NCBI GenBank assembly: GCA_905147135.1 | Contig: LR990045.1 | Span: 20,064,173 to 20,128,172 of the forward strand | Direction: 5' to 3' | DNA length: 64,000 bases | DNA from: Blastobasis lacticolella | Lineage: Eukaryota; Arthropoda; Insecta; Lepidoptera; Blastobasidae | Shown: piece after piece, positions 46,051 to 57,313 of the stretch | Layout: each line of letters begins with the position of its first letter | Position numbering within the stretch: position 1 is the first letter of the stretch | Made by a program: the position numbers and the translations under genes | Notes under the pieces: generated by a model | What the model was told of the DNA's origin: nothing | What the model saw: only the letters and a program-made list of their open reading frames with translations | Database searches by the model: none

Positions 46051-46368
46051 TTAAAAACAGTCCACCACACCGCAGCGGCTAGCTACACCGCTATTTCCAA
46101 GCGTTGTGTTATTTTGACAGCACGATCTGTAAACACGTCGCTATATTTACACTATGCCTAACTCTATATCATCGTCGCATATAAATCTTGGATGTATCCA
46201 TCTTTTAATAACTGTATGAAGGATCATTTGTTGTTGTTGTTGTTGTTGTAGGGACAATAATAGGTTAGGGCAATGAAAATAGTAATAGGTGTGTCTAGTT
46301 TGAAGGTATTATTGGGTACCAAAAGTCTAAGTTGATGCTTTAAAAATTCAGTATTATTTATTGTTAAA

Positions 46369-46620
46369 CTAGTGGACCCAGCGCGACTTCGTTTTTTTTG
46401 TTCCTTCGTATACCCTTTTTTTGTTGCTTATAAACCTTCCTCTTGAATCACTATAGACGATTGAAAGAGATTTGAAAGAGATATTTAATGTCCTCATCAA
46501 TAAAGAAATTTGAGTTTGATTTTATCTATTGTTGAAAACCGCATTAAAATCCGTTGCGTAGTTTAAAAGATCTAAGGTTACATAGATACAGACGCGACTT
46601 TGTTTTGTACTATGTAAAGA
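46369..46620 (-). mobile_element. Helitron-like element end, minus orientation, with an internal insert
   Basis: On the minus strand the element ends AAGTCGCGCTGGGTCCACTAG followed by T. Shared landmarks are AACCTTCCTCTTGAATCAC and AACCGCATTAAAATCCGTTG. About 60 bp with AATAAAGAAATTTGAGTTTG, the tail seen also at 39370, splits the body. Confidence 0.6.
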
Positions 46621-48360
46621 AATACAAGCAATCTTATGGGTAATTCTGTATTAATTAGCCCCACTAATTCGATGTAGGTTAATCACTTATATTTCGTATC
46701 GAAATTATTGTGAATGTATTAAAATTTGGCAACAACTCGATTAAAAATATCGTTCAATTTACCCGAATAATGTTTGGGTCAATAACGTAAACTACATTTT
46801 TTAAAAGGTATCTCGCCGCTCCACAGTTAATTACAATTACAACTACCACTCAATACCATTTTGCTCTCGCGTCTTAATTAAGTAAAATACAGTTAAAAAA
46901 AAAAAAAAACTTGTTTAACTCGATACCCGAAACGATCACGAAACTCCGGCAACGTTGCACTTGCCACATTCGCGCCCAAATACGCCGCTCGCGTCACTTG
47001 ATAGTTTAACAAAATACGTACCATTTCGGCTGACTCCTCTAACCGTTCTGGACACGAGTGATTTGCGCGCGACGCGGGCTTGGACTGGCGGCTGGCAGGC
47101 CTCCGTTTGAGTGGAACGCTAAATTTGCTCGAATAAGCGCTGGATCCTGCTGAACGCTGGAGGATAGCCGCTGGATTTGCTGGATGGTCAATTGTTTGAG
47201 GAAGCGATTGAGGATGCAGCAGGTTTTGGAAAATGCTACCAGTTTCAGCTACAGAATATCTGTACTTACTGTCTATTGTAGAAATAAATATGTAGCCATT
47301 CTCCATGGCCAAATTTACCTATATACAAGAACTTTACTGAACGTTTTCCATTGCTTTATGTTCGAAATATTTATGACGCCAATTAATATCAATATTTACT
47401 GACGTGAGTTAAGAGCAGTAAATCAGCGCTAAGTCAGTTTAATCCCAAAACTGCGCTGTATCCAGCGCAGGTATCGCTAATAAGGCGACAATATTCATAT
47501 TCATATTTCTTTATTAGTATTGTTCATACATCGTCCAAAATTCAGTATCCAGGTATACATTATGTCCTAACTAGCAACGCATATACTTTGAGTATTTACA
47601 TCAATAATTAAATAGTATCACAGTCAATAGAATTAATAATAGAATTGAAATTGTCACCTTTAGATATTAATTGAGTACTTATCAATAGTCACCTTACAAA
47701 ATTAATGAAATGTCAAATTAAAAATTATATTATTATAACATTAAAATAAATCGATATATTTTAGTTCACTCGTCAAGGAACTCATTAATAGAATAATATG
47801 CTTTTTGAATAAGCATCGCTTTTAATTGTTTTATAAAACAGTACTCCGTCTTTGCTAGGTGTATATCCTTAATCCGTAATACCGAATAGCGGGCCGCGTG
47901 CTATATCGCTGGTGACGTCACCATATGCAGTTGCTGGCGAACGCCTGCCGCCGGTCAGGCTGCGACCTTGAGCTTGAAGCTTCTGGTCACTTTACTCTCA
48001 CATATGGGCCCTACGCAGTACGGCTGGTTCCCCAGTTCCAGGTTGCCCAGTATGTGGTACGCACTATTTTTCTATATGGTACGCTATTGAAGTCTCCTTG
48101 AAGGGTAGAAATCGTAACGAAGTAATCTGACAGAGAGTTCACCCCACATTTGAGCACCTCTGTGTAAGAACTGTGAAAAGTGGGAGTACAGGATGATGAG
48201 TATAGGGGTGTGAGGCTGGGCTCTTCTTGAATTTGCAGTCATTTTCAAGATATTGCAATAACAACAATTTGATAAAGGGTCTGCTTATTCCTTGTGGTGT
48301 ATATGCGGTATTGATCTTCATGGTGATAGTGAGGATAATATTTTTTTTTCATGGTTTTAG
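46621..48360. other. No exon called before 48361; possible repeat frame
   Basis: The minus frame at 46893-47312 (139 codons) is GC-richer and ends with an LGANVASATLPEFRDRFG segment. A shorter LGANVA motif occurs in the minus frame at 22245-22589, so it is probably repeat-derived. About 47495-47560 looks like a retroelement tail. 46229-46250 is a TTG microsatellite. Confidence 0.4.
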
Positions 48361-48449
48361 CAGGAAGTAGCAACCAGGGAGGCAGCAGCCAGCAGTGAGG
48401 TGACCATGACCAAGCTGCTGCAGCAGCTGTGCGGCGGGGACTCGCCGGG
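48361..48449 (+). CDS. Candidate exon, Ala/Leu/Gln-rich helical segment
   Basis: A pyrimidine-rich acceptor (TTTTTTTTTCATGGTTTTAG) and donor (GG|GTAAGA) bound 29 codons plus two bases: QEVATREAAASSEVTMTKLL, then QQLCGGDSPG. Phase 0 entry fits the phase 0 exit of the exon at 5808-5939, and the joined text stays charged and helical in character. It may be the next exon of that gene after a roughly 42-kb intron, or an exon of a separate gene. The next exon, which must supply one base, was not found. Confidence 0.55.
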
Positions 48450-50635
48450 GTAAGACGAATTCCGAATTGTACCTAGTCTCTACTTAACAATACAAATGTA
48501 TGTATGTATGTTGTATGTAACTTTGTATTTAATTAGGTATTATAATTTCATTGTAGTATTTTTTTTGTGGTATTTTAGTTTAGGTATTTTAAGGTGCACG
48601 CCGTCTGCCTTTCTGATTATGCCCTGTCTCTTCCGTAGGTCTGCTGTAAGATATTTCTTATGAAATAAGCTGTACCTGTTGTGTTGTTTTCCTTATGTCA
48701 ATATTGTATAAATGTTATTGTGCACAATAAACTGTTAAATAAATAAATAAGAATAGCAAAACTAATCGAACGATACATACATACCCAATAACTTATATAT
48801 TTCTTCATACATAAAGGTGGTATTTATATCAAAATTCAGAGCAACAGGTCTATGCTGAACAGGACTGAAATGTGTTTGTTTGTTTTTAAAATGTCTTTAT
48901 TTATTTAACATAAACTTTTACATATCATTAATAGTAATAACTAATTTAGTTTAGCATTCAATAATTTTCTAAGCATACAATGCTATATACATAAATAACA
49001 ATGGGGTTAAAAAATAAACACATTATTTGTACAATACGACACAAAATAAAGAACGGCCCGCCCCATGCAGAAGGTCCACTGGTAACAATGCGCCATTTCC
49101 GTCACGCACACATTTATATTACGTTTACAGGTATTCTCAAGCAGTTTCACGCAGTGCTCGGTCGCGATTGTTAACGCGAGAATTCGTTGCAGTGTCGACT
49201 TAAATTGAATATTATTTAATAATAATAATAAATAATAAAAATTTCCACAAAAATCACAATTATCAGTAGGCTTTGCACTAAGATAATATCTCAGAGGTCT
49301 GATGTCACAAGAAACGAACATTACAATTTGTATTATCCGCGGTTCGAACACAGAGGAAAATAATGCAAAAAGATAGAAAGAAAAAAATTAATAGAATAAA
49401 AACAACAAAAAGAAAAAGAAAACATTAACAAGGACTTATACTAGTAATTTCAAGGGAAATTATTTATTTAAATAATTTAATTAAACGATATTATTATTGA
49501 TAAAATAAAAGTATCTACTTGTACGTAACTAAGATTACTTAATATCATACAAGCAACGCACGCAGCAACGCAGAGTCCAAGAACTGATGGTGAAGCGAGG
49601 TTGACCAAGGTCTTTTGCTAGAGACCCTAGGACTAGTTGAACAGTTTCAGGCACCACGTGACAGTTTTCAACAGAATAAGAAACCGTAATGACCACTAAT
49701 ACTAAAGGCATAATGTCTGAAGCTGGTATGGAAAATCGAATACACTTGAACACTATCTGAACAGCTTGGGAAGCAATTATGATCGCATTGGTGCAAGGAT
49801 TAGATATTGGTCTTTTGCAAGGGACATGTTATTGTGAAAGATCTTTAAAATTCTGTTCGATCTTTAAAATAATCTTTTCAAAATTCAGAATAAATACAGT
49901 AGCAACCCTAGTGAGTCGACAAGTTTAGGTAATAATTTTTTAAAACGACGGGAGTGGACCTTATGCTACTTTTCTATTTTGTGACTACGACAAACAGCCA
50001 TTTACAAACATTTTAGGTATGTAAGGATTGGTTTCAACTTACATTTTTAACTATGTCGACAATAGGGAAACTGAAATGTGTGCTGACTATCTACTTGATC
50101 TTTCGAAACGGGTCACAGCAATGCAAGAATTGCTTTAGGGCGGCAGATATAGATTAAACTTAGACTTTTTATGCACAAGAATGTACCTCAACATATCTAT
50201 ATTTACTTTGATGTTTAGGTTTTCCCTACACTTTTTAGTGACGCCAGGCGGGAGTCCTAACTCTGGTTCATTAATCATTGTTACCTGCCATTCAGTAATA
50301 CTCGTAGTTGCCAGTCGCGTTCGTTTTATTGTTCTGTCGCGCTAAGTTTGCTCAGGTCGATGGCAATAACATGTATGATGTGAATCGTAATGTATCTGTT
50401 GGTTTTTACGTACCTTACCTACAGTCAGTTAAAGAAGTCTTGAACAAATTTAGAGCTTTAAAATGAGACATCCTAAAATGTGAGGAAATGCTCAGTTTGA
50501 ATTTAATAATTGTTGCAAGAGCAATAGAGCCTTTTCACGACTTACTTGATAAACTGTATTTATATTTGAGCACAAGATACTCCGAATACTAGTAGTAGAG
50601 AGTTTTGATTCCAGACAGTGAATGGCACAGAAATA
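48450..50635. other. No gene recognised; retroelement tails and minus-strand frames
   Basis: 48705-48750 is a retroelement tail (TTGTGCACAATAAACTG plus AAATAAATAAATAA). Minus frames at 49007-49351 (114 codons) and 49535-49753 (72 codons) are unrecognised; the first starts next to a TTTATTTATTTAACAT tail and is probably LINE-derived. Confidence 0.4.
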
Positions 50636-51110
50636 AAACTGCCAGTCAGGATGCGCTACTTTTCTATGAATATAATGATTTGTTAAAACCATGTACTTTA
50701 TCTCAGATTGGAGTCGATCAAGTTAGGATCTATTTGTGGAAAGTAACAAGCTATGCTCTTTTGTAAAAAACGTTCATTGGGTATGGGTTCGGGCAACAAA
50801 AGCCGCAAGTCTCGTTCCCACTTCTGTAACTCCGGTTTAGCTAGGATATGCAGCAGAAACCCGAAGAGCCACTGAGTTTTGACACCCAGGCCTAGCTGAT
50901 ACTATTACAGAACATCTATACTAACGTAAATACTCTCTCGGAACCCGTAACTAATTTAATTAAGAAGTAACAGGTCGAAGTAGAATATATTTTCGTTCCG
51001 ACTTCGCCTCTCAAGAAGCTTCTGTGCAGTTGCGCTGAATACGTCTTCATCGTACTGACGAACATTTCAGCGCCTCATTTAATTGCCATAATAGATGTTG
51101 CATACATAAT
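50636..51110. repeat. Dispersed repeat, copy 1 of 2
   Basis: CTGCCAGTCAGGATGCGCTA, AAAACCATGTACTTTATCTC, GATCAAGTTAGGATCTATTT and GTTGCGCTGAATACGTCTTC recur in the same order at 54926-55320. Copies are diverged with indels, which indicates an old repeat family or a segmental duplication. Confidence 0.75.
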
Positions 51111-51149
51111 CGCCAGCATCTATATTCTATCAGGCAACAGTCAAGTAAC

Positions 51150-51285
51150 TTCTTTTTAATATTAGACAAGACAGGCATTTTACCGCCATCTTATCTGTTG
51201 TTAAGTGACAATGCGGCCGAAGATGGAGCATGCCCGTCTTGCAACAGCCTATTCACTCTAGCAAATTGGAAAACCCTATGCTTCC
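51150..51285 (-). repeat. Jockey/CR1-type LINE C-terminus and tail, minus copy
   Basis: The reverse complement encodes a LARVNRLLQD-like end and reads GCATGCTCCATCTTCGGCCG, then ATAAGATGGCGGTAAAATGC and CTTGTCTAATATTAAAAAGA. It matches 62440-62530 and 22190-22255. Confidence 0.6.
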
Positions 51286-51599
51286 CAAACGATATTTATG
51301 TTACTTCACAGACTGTTTATGTCAAAATCTTTTTCTTACTACAATAATTGTCAACCTTACACTATCGTTCATTTCTGAGCCTGCGGGGTGATATGACGTA
51401 GTGACCTTTTCAAATATTTCGCCAAAACAAGCCGCCATTCCAGTTTCCGGCGACCGAATGCCGAACACAACATTAAGGTTACGAAAGGACAAAGACTCCG
51501 TGACTGTTTCTGTTGTGTTCAGGATTCGAAACATCTTGTGTTTGGTTGGACTGTATTTTGTCCCTAATACTACACTCTACCTTTAAAATCATCTTGATA

Positions 51600-51935
51600 T
51601 TAAGGCCCTGGTTATACTCTCGCGCACGAGGGCCCGCGATCCGCCTTGACCATGATCCAGTATTTGGCAGATCAGGTAATTACAGTGAAACTGCCATCTT
51701 ACCTCTGTGACCCTGCTACCAGGGGAACCTGGCCAGATTGGATTTTATACCATTCAGTCGCCTGAATATGCAAGTTTTATCACGATGTTTTAACAGCATA
51801 GATTAGTATTCAACTAATGTACATATCTCAGAAGAGAGTCATTGGTACATGGCCGCAGTGGGATTTGTACCCGGCACTTGTCTCTTACAAGTCGAATACC
51901 GTAACCACTCTGCAACCGACGCTCTACCGACTACA
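51600..51935 (-). mobile_element. tRNA-derived SINE, family 1, near full-length (left arm of an inverted pair)
   Basis: The minus strand has a head with GGTTACGGTATTCGACTTGT and AAATCCCACTGCGGCCATG, then CATTAGTTGAATACTAATC, GGCCAGGTTCCCCTGGTAGC and GTGCGCGAGAGTATAACCAG. Confidence 0.82.
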
Positions 51936-51961
51936 CTTTATCTTTATAGCTACAAACGAAC

Positions 51962-52203
51962 ATGCTCCAACCGATGTTCTTACGGTGAGGGAAAACATGG
52001 TGATCAAACCTACCACATTCTGGCTACTGAATGCGTAACCATGATCCAATTTGGTCAGGTTCCCCTGGTAGCAGGGTCACGGAGGTCAGATGGCAGTCGC
52101 TCCACTGTAATTACCTGATCTGTAAAATCCTGGATTATGGTCAAGGCGGACCCCGGCCCCTCGTGCGCGAGAGCATAACCGGGACATTAACGCCAAGATG
52201 ATT
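51962..52203 (+). mobile_element. tRNA-derived SINE, family 1, headless (right arm of an inverted pair)
   Basis: CCGATGTTCTTACGGTGAGG, ATCCAATTTGGTCAGGTTCC, GATGGCAGTCGCTCCACTGT and ACATTAACGCCAAGATGATT. It faces the copy at 51600-51935 about 30 bp away. Confidence 0.82.
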
Positions 52204-52603
52204 ATGGTAGATACAATTACAACGCCCGTTAAAGTCTAAAGTCAACCGGAAACCAATATCGAACTTGCGAACAACTAATTAATCACGCCTCCTTAAAAGT
52301 TTTTAACGTAGGCGCACTGTATATAGGGGCTTAATCTGCCACAATGCTTCTGTCACTGTCACACTTATAATGTGTGAGGGGGAGGGGTGTTCACCTCTTG
52401 GCACATTCACCCGACTACCGCCTAATCGCGCTCCAAAAAAGGAGATACATCTTGGTGATCGTTTAGTGTTTCATTAATGTATGCGATGATTAATTCGGTA
52501 GTTTTAAATATGGTAACGGTTGCGTATGATATTATGGCCTTTCATGTTCACATCCTTATCATACCATACCATATTATCCTTTTAATTGAATATTATACTA
52601 CTA

Positions 52604-52880
52604 CTAGGGGACCCGGCGCGACTTCGTTCGCGTACATCTACATTACCCCTACCTACCCTTTTTTCTTACTTATAAATCATCCATTTGAATTGAAGGGCAC
52701 ATCCAATTTTATAACAACTAAGTCATGTATACACACCTATGTTACAATTAAATGACTTTGAACATTGAATCACTATCTATTGTTGAAAAATGCATTAAAA
52801 TCCGTTGCGTATTTTGAAATATATAAGCATACGTAGATACATCGGGACAGACGGTGGGAAGCGACTTTGTTTTATACCAT
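52604..52880 (-). mobile_element. Helitron-like element end, minus orientation, with an internal insert
   Basis: The minus strand ends GCGAACGAAGTCGCGCCGGG followed by TCCCCTAG and T. The body shares AATGCATTAAAATCCGTTGC and GAAGCGACTTTGTTTTATAC with 46369 and 41277. About 60 bp near 52695-52765 ending AATTAAATGACTTTGAACAT is an inserted retroelement tail. Confidence 0.65.
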
Positions 52881-52954
52881 GTACAGTACATATGGTGGCA
52901 AATAAGTGTACGGCTCGCCTGAAGAAAGCAGTTATTGCAGTCTATGGACATTCG

Positions 52955-53180
52955 CAATACCAGGGGTATCACCTAGTGCTTAGCCGGCAGTGTAAAACAC
53001 GTTGCCCTGGCTGTAAATAAGCGAGGCCCCTCCACTACCAAAGCCACAGTTCCCGAATCCATGGAACACTGAAGACTATACTCAACGGCAGGAACACAGC
53101 ACTATTTAGAATAGTGATGTCTGACTACGGTATTCTGTAAGGTGGAGGTTCTTCCCCAGTCGAGCTGCTCTAAATCGTGT
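52955..53180 (-). repeat. LINE tail fragment, minus copy
   Basis: The block with CAAAGCCACAGTTCCC, CATGGAACACTGAAGACT and TATTCTGTAAGGTGGAGGTT matches 35840-35980. Confidence 0.55.
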
Positions 53181-53185
53181 GAAAT

Positions 53186-53376
53186 GTCCCGATGTGTCAA
53201 ACTTCTCAAAAACCATTTCGTATGATCCATACCACCATACGAAGTAATCATGGACTAAACTTCCTATAAAAAACAACAAACAAAAAGGCCAGAGGATGTG
53301 GGTGATAACGTTTGGTAATGTGTCCACGTACATTTCAAAGTACTGGTCGGATGGATTTGGTTTTTTGGCTTGAAAG
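53186..53376 (-). pseudogene. Possible fragment of a membrane-protein exon
   Basis: The minus strand, after a TTTCTTTCAAG acceptor-like site, reads KKPNPSDQYFEMYVDTLPN, then a hydrophobic ITHILWPFCLLFFIGSLVH and YFVWWYGSYEMVFEKF. The amphipathic and hydrophobic pattern looks coding, but the segment is bounded by a LINE tail at 53180 and a GAAAGAAAGAAA-type tail at 53375-53445. I cannot name a family; it may be a chemoreceptor-like or transposon fragment, or chance. Confidence 0.25.
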
Positions 53377-54439
53377 AAAGAAAGAAAGAAAATATTTATT
53401 ACAAAGGACGCCACGACATAATAATTTACATTTAACACAAAAAAAAATAGTACATAAAACACGGAGACAATTATAGGGTTCCCAGTGGCATTTTTCGTGG
53501 GCATCCAGCGTAAATGGACCCTCCTCAGCATAATTTTGCAGATTATTTTGACTTAAGCATTCGCTAATCGTCTGAAATTCCTACTTGAAGATGTGACGTT
53601 ATGTTCGTACTTAAGTAAGTACTGCTTTGGATGAGCGCAACAAAAAACAATAAGTGGTGCGTGCGTACGAAGGCACGTCCAGAAACACAGATAGCTTTAT
53701 TATCGACTTATAGACTAATTTAGATAAGAATTTAAATTTCCCGGAATTATAAAATGGCACAAATTCAGCGTAAACAGCATTAAGTACAGCAATCGATGGT
53801 TGAGTAATGCGAAACGATTGTATTTTTAACATTATCATTGCACGATTGGTATATTTCCAAAAACTATATACTTACGGCACCTAATCTAAAACTGATAAAA
53901 TGATTGATAGCGCCCTAGTATGACCTCATAAACAATGGATATCTGTTTTCTTAAAGGTTCACGTTAGTGATATGAGAGTCCTAGTTTGTGAGAAGAATTT
54001 CAATGAAAAAAATGCGACTTTAAACTAGCTAAAGCAGAAATAAGTAAGAAGTCCGCTTATGACACTCGATCGTTTTATACACGTGTAGCGACATCTATCG
54101 CTCCAATAGGGAAACTTAACGATACTCATATAACGAGTACGCGAACACTAGGTTGGCAAGCATCCGCACATAGATGGCGCTAACCGTCCTACAATGCCAA
54201 CTTCCACGGCATATATACAACTTCCGACGATCAACCGTTGGACCCTTGGTCCCCTGGTCACAACACCCGGCCAGGTGGGTAATTAACCTTTTCCACCTTC
54301 TTCCCATCTTCGCTGGCTAACATTGGCGGCTACCTTATTAACACGTAACAAATAAATTAGACTAACTTTATTTATAGCAAAGAAAGAAAAGAAAGTGAAT
54401 AAAAACTGCGTGGTTTAGATTTTCAACTGAATTTAATGT
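53377..54439. other. No gene recognised
   Basis: 53375-53450 is a retroelement tail with GAAAGAAA repeats. The remainder holds only short frames. Confidence 0.4.
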
Positions 54440-54925
54440 TTTAGACTATCGCGGTTATTACTCATTTTAAGGGTATGTTCCGGGTTTCCTACCGCGTACC
54501 TTTGTTGACGAGTAGTCCGATATTTCGGCACAGTTGCATGCATCATGGTCACGGGACGACTGGAGAGCTGCGAGCGCCGGACGATGTTGGTTAGCGATAA
54601 AGCGGCCGAAGTCGATCTACCCGCTTTCGCAAAAGCTTTTTGCTACTACTGGAACTCGAACTCACTTTTAAGTCACAGCACACTACACTGACCGTATCAC
54701 TCTCTTTTTAGTATTATTTCGACCTAGTTTTGGTTTTAGAGACTGAATCACTGGTGACCAAGTATTCAATAACCTAAATCCGTCCTCACGATTGAAATTT
54801 GGATATTTCGTGATTTCGATGGCTTCCCTAACTAAACGTGGAGTGTAGTGTCGTTCAGTAGATAACACCCGTGGGTTATGTAACTCCATCCAGTGGTAAG
54901 TTCCAGATTCTAAGAGGTGTTGGGC
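54440..54925 (-). mobile_element. Penelope-like element fragment (GIY-YIG nuclease end)
   Basis: The minus strand encodes AIAQHLLESGTYHWMELHNP and then LVREAIEITKYPNFNREDGF, which is the H...R...N.RE.G conserved C-terminal part of the GIY-YIG endonuclease of Penelope-like elements, followed by TWSPVI and a stop. The downstream UTR contains GTGCCGAAATATCGGACTAC and ATGATGCATGCAACTG. The reverse transcriptase part is missing; the fragment ends where the 50636-type repeat begins. Confidence 0.7.
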
Positions 54926-55320
54926 AATGGCAGACTGCCAGTCAGAATGCGCTAGGACTTTTCTGTGTATAATGATTTGTTAAAACCATGTACTTTATCT
55001 CAGATTGGAATCGATCAAGTTAGGATCTATTTGTGGAAAGTAACAAGCTATGTTCGTTTGTAAAAAACTGGGCAACGAAAGCAGCAGAAACCCAAAGAGC
55101 CACTGAGTTTGACATCTAGGACTAAACTAATACCTGTCACACAATATCTATACTAACGTAAATACTGTTCCGCAAGTAATTTAATTAAAAAATAACAGGT
55201 CGAAGTACACTGATTCCGACTGCGCCTCTCAAAAAGCCTCTGGGCAGTTGCGCTGAATACGTCTTCATCGTACTAACGAACGTTTCAGCGCCTCATTCAA
55301 CTGTCATAACAGGAAACATG
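54926..55320. repeat. Dispersed repeat, copy 2 of 2
   Basis: Homologous to 50636-51110 in the same orientation, with several deletions. It shares CTGCCAGTCAGAATGCGCTA, AAAACCATGTACTTTATCTC and GTTGCGCTGAATACGTCTTC. Confidence 0.75.
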
Positions 55321-55395
55321 CTGCGCCTGTGATGATTATGATGATAAAATAAGTAGACATAGATTATTGGAAATTCGTCCGTTCGTTCGTTTGTG

Positions 55396-55575
55396 CAGAC
55401 GCCGAGTTGTCAAGTTAATGTGGCCTAACACTTTATAACGTTTGGTTCCTCTTGTCTTTTATAATCCACACGCAAACAACGCTATTGCCGAGTGTGTATC
55501 CAAGAATGGGCAGCGTAATCCACGGATTAAGATACCGTTAATCCTTTGATTTGATCGATGCAAGTACTCTAGCTT
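55396..55575 (+). repeat. Dispersed repeat with GAGTGTGTATC core, copy 1
   Basis: GTTGTCAAGTTAATGTGGCC, AACGTTTGGTTCCTCTTGT, CCGAGTGTGTATCCAAGAAT and ACGGATTAAGATACCGTTAA recur at 57100-57265. Confidence 0.65.
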
Positions 55576-56326
55576 AACTTCACGCTATTTTCGAAATACT
55601 CGAGATGGCGAATTGTAAAATTAGAGGATATTTTCAGCACTATAATCTCTGACACGCCGGCTTAATGTGGAGAATACGGTACATCCGTTTGCTAACATTA
55701 TAGACCCTGAAGTCCTTTGATCGTCTATTACAGCAGCGGTACCGCCTATCACCAAATGAACGATGCCATTTTGATCCTACCCCGTGGAATGACGTCACAG
55801 AATTCGTACTGTCGGACTCAGTATCAGTCAGAATGATCGAAATTAATTTCATTGGGGCGTACATAGTAACGATCCGTTTCGCATTTTGATTTTGAAACAT
55901 CGTAATTTCAAATAAATAAAATGCTTGTAAAATTAACTCTATAATTGATTATTTTTAGATTCTTTTCGTAGTTTATTATTTTGAGTGCATCCTAAGTACT
56001 GTGCAATGTTAAATTTATTTATAAAACGAGATCAAATGAAAAGTGATAAGCTTGAAAATTATGTTAGTAGAATGAAGCATAAAATTCACTCTCATGAACA
56101 CTAAAACCAACTTCAAGTCGTTCAAAGTCGTTTCAGTCCATTTCACAGCATACAGCCCTATAGAGAGTAGAGCTTATCCGAAATGCATGCTGTGACGTTA
56201 TTCCACATAGTGAGAACAAAATGGCGACGTACCATCACCGATCGGCGGTACCGCTGCACCTTGTTGATGTGATCCACTAGTGCATCCGGCGCCCTAGCGT
56301 ACCTAGTACTACACGTCTGTGCGCTA
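55576..56326. other. No gene recognised
   Basis: Minus frames at 55640-55900 and 56158-56343 show no domain that I can identify. The DNA is unique as far as this window shows. Confidence 0.35.
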
Positions 56327-56744
56327 AATGAGCAGTTTTCCAATAGGTATCTAAAGCATTCCTAACCACTCACTAGATGGCGCCCCGACAATTTTGGTAA
56401 TTGATAATCACTTGAAATAGGTTCTTAGCAGACAGGATATAAACACTGGGTACGTTGTATTGGATAATATTGTATTTGTCAATAGTTTTCAACCATTTTA
56501 GAGGTTATAATAATAATGGAACATAGTGCCAACTTCTATAAATAACTCTTTTTACACTTTGTTCAACCTTTAACAGTTATATTTATATTAATAAACATTA
56601 TATTTTTAAGTTTAGTATTAGTTGGCTGCATGAAATCACTGCGACCATCATACAGATTATAAAAAGATTACCAAATTTGTAGCAGCGCCATCTATTGATG
56701 CTTTTTGTAACTAACTATCAATACCTACTGGAAAACTCCTCATT
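56327..56744 (-). mobile_element. MITE with GAGCAGTTTTCC ends, copy A (inverted)
   Basis: 418 bp, starting AATGAGCAGTTTTCCAATAG and ending ATACCTACTGGAAAACTCCT followed by CATT. It is the reverse complement of copies B (57314-57731) and C (58086-58513) along its whole length. The ends form inverted repeats of about 25 bp. The interior is AT-rich without a transposase. Confidence 0.82.
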
Positions 56745-57099
56745 GTAACACCCGCCAGCCGCGCATTTTCAAGAAAAACAAATAGTACCATATATGAAAA
56801 ACTTCCCGTGGACGTGTGAGTGGATATAAAATATAAATAAGTAAATATAATATAAGCAAAGTGGTTACTGGATCAATCCTTTTACGACTTTGACGAATTT
56901 GTCAATTTAAAACGTACACACTAAAAGGTGTAGTTTAATTTTTTTGTTGTCTTAAAACCTGACTATTTTTATTTGTTATTATTATTGTAATTAGTAACAA
57001 CTGTGTTACCTGTAATGTACTTATGTAATAGATGACATGTTGAAATTTTTTACGAAAGTGTAAGAAAAAAAAAATGGTGTCATACGTTTCCAAGCGTAC
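56745..57099. other. No feature recognised
   Basis: AT-rich spacer between MITE copy A and the repeat at 57100. It forms part of the loop between the two inverted MITE copies. Confidence 0.35.
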
Positions 57100-57265
57100 G
57101 TGACCAAGTCGTCAAGTTTATGTGGCCTAACTACCTGATAACGTTTGGTTCCTCTTGTTATTGGGATCCGCGAATAAACAAGGCCATAGCCGAGTGTGTA
57201 TCTAGGAATGCGCGGCGTAATCCGCGGATCAAGATACCGGTAAACCTTTAATATGATCGATACTC
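57100..57265 (+). repeat. Dispersed repeat with GAGTGTGTATC core, copy 2
   Basis: GTCGTCAAGTTTATGTGGCC, AACGTTTGGTTCCTCTTGTT, CCGAGTGTGTATCTAGGAAT and GCGGATCAAGATACCGGTAA. Same orientation as copy 1 at 55396. Confidence 0.65.
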
Positions 57266-57313
57266 TAGCTATAGAACAACGTGGAATTTATTGGTCCGTA
57301 TAGTGTGTTTCGT

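Noticed and set aside
49007..49351. 114-codon minus frame
   Set aside because: Adjoins a T-rich retroelement tail and shows no domain that I can name; probably LINE-derived but not provable here.
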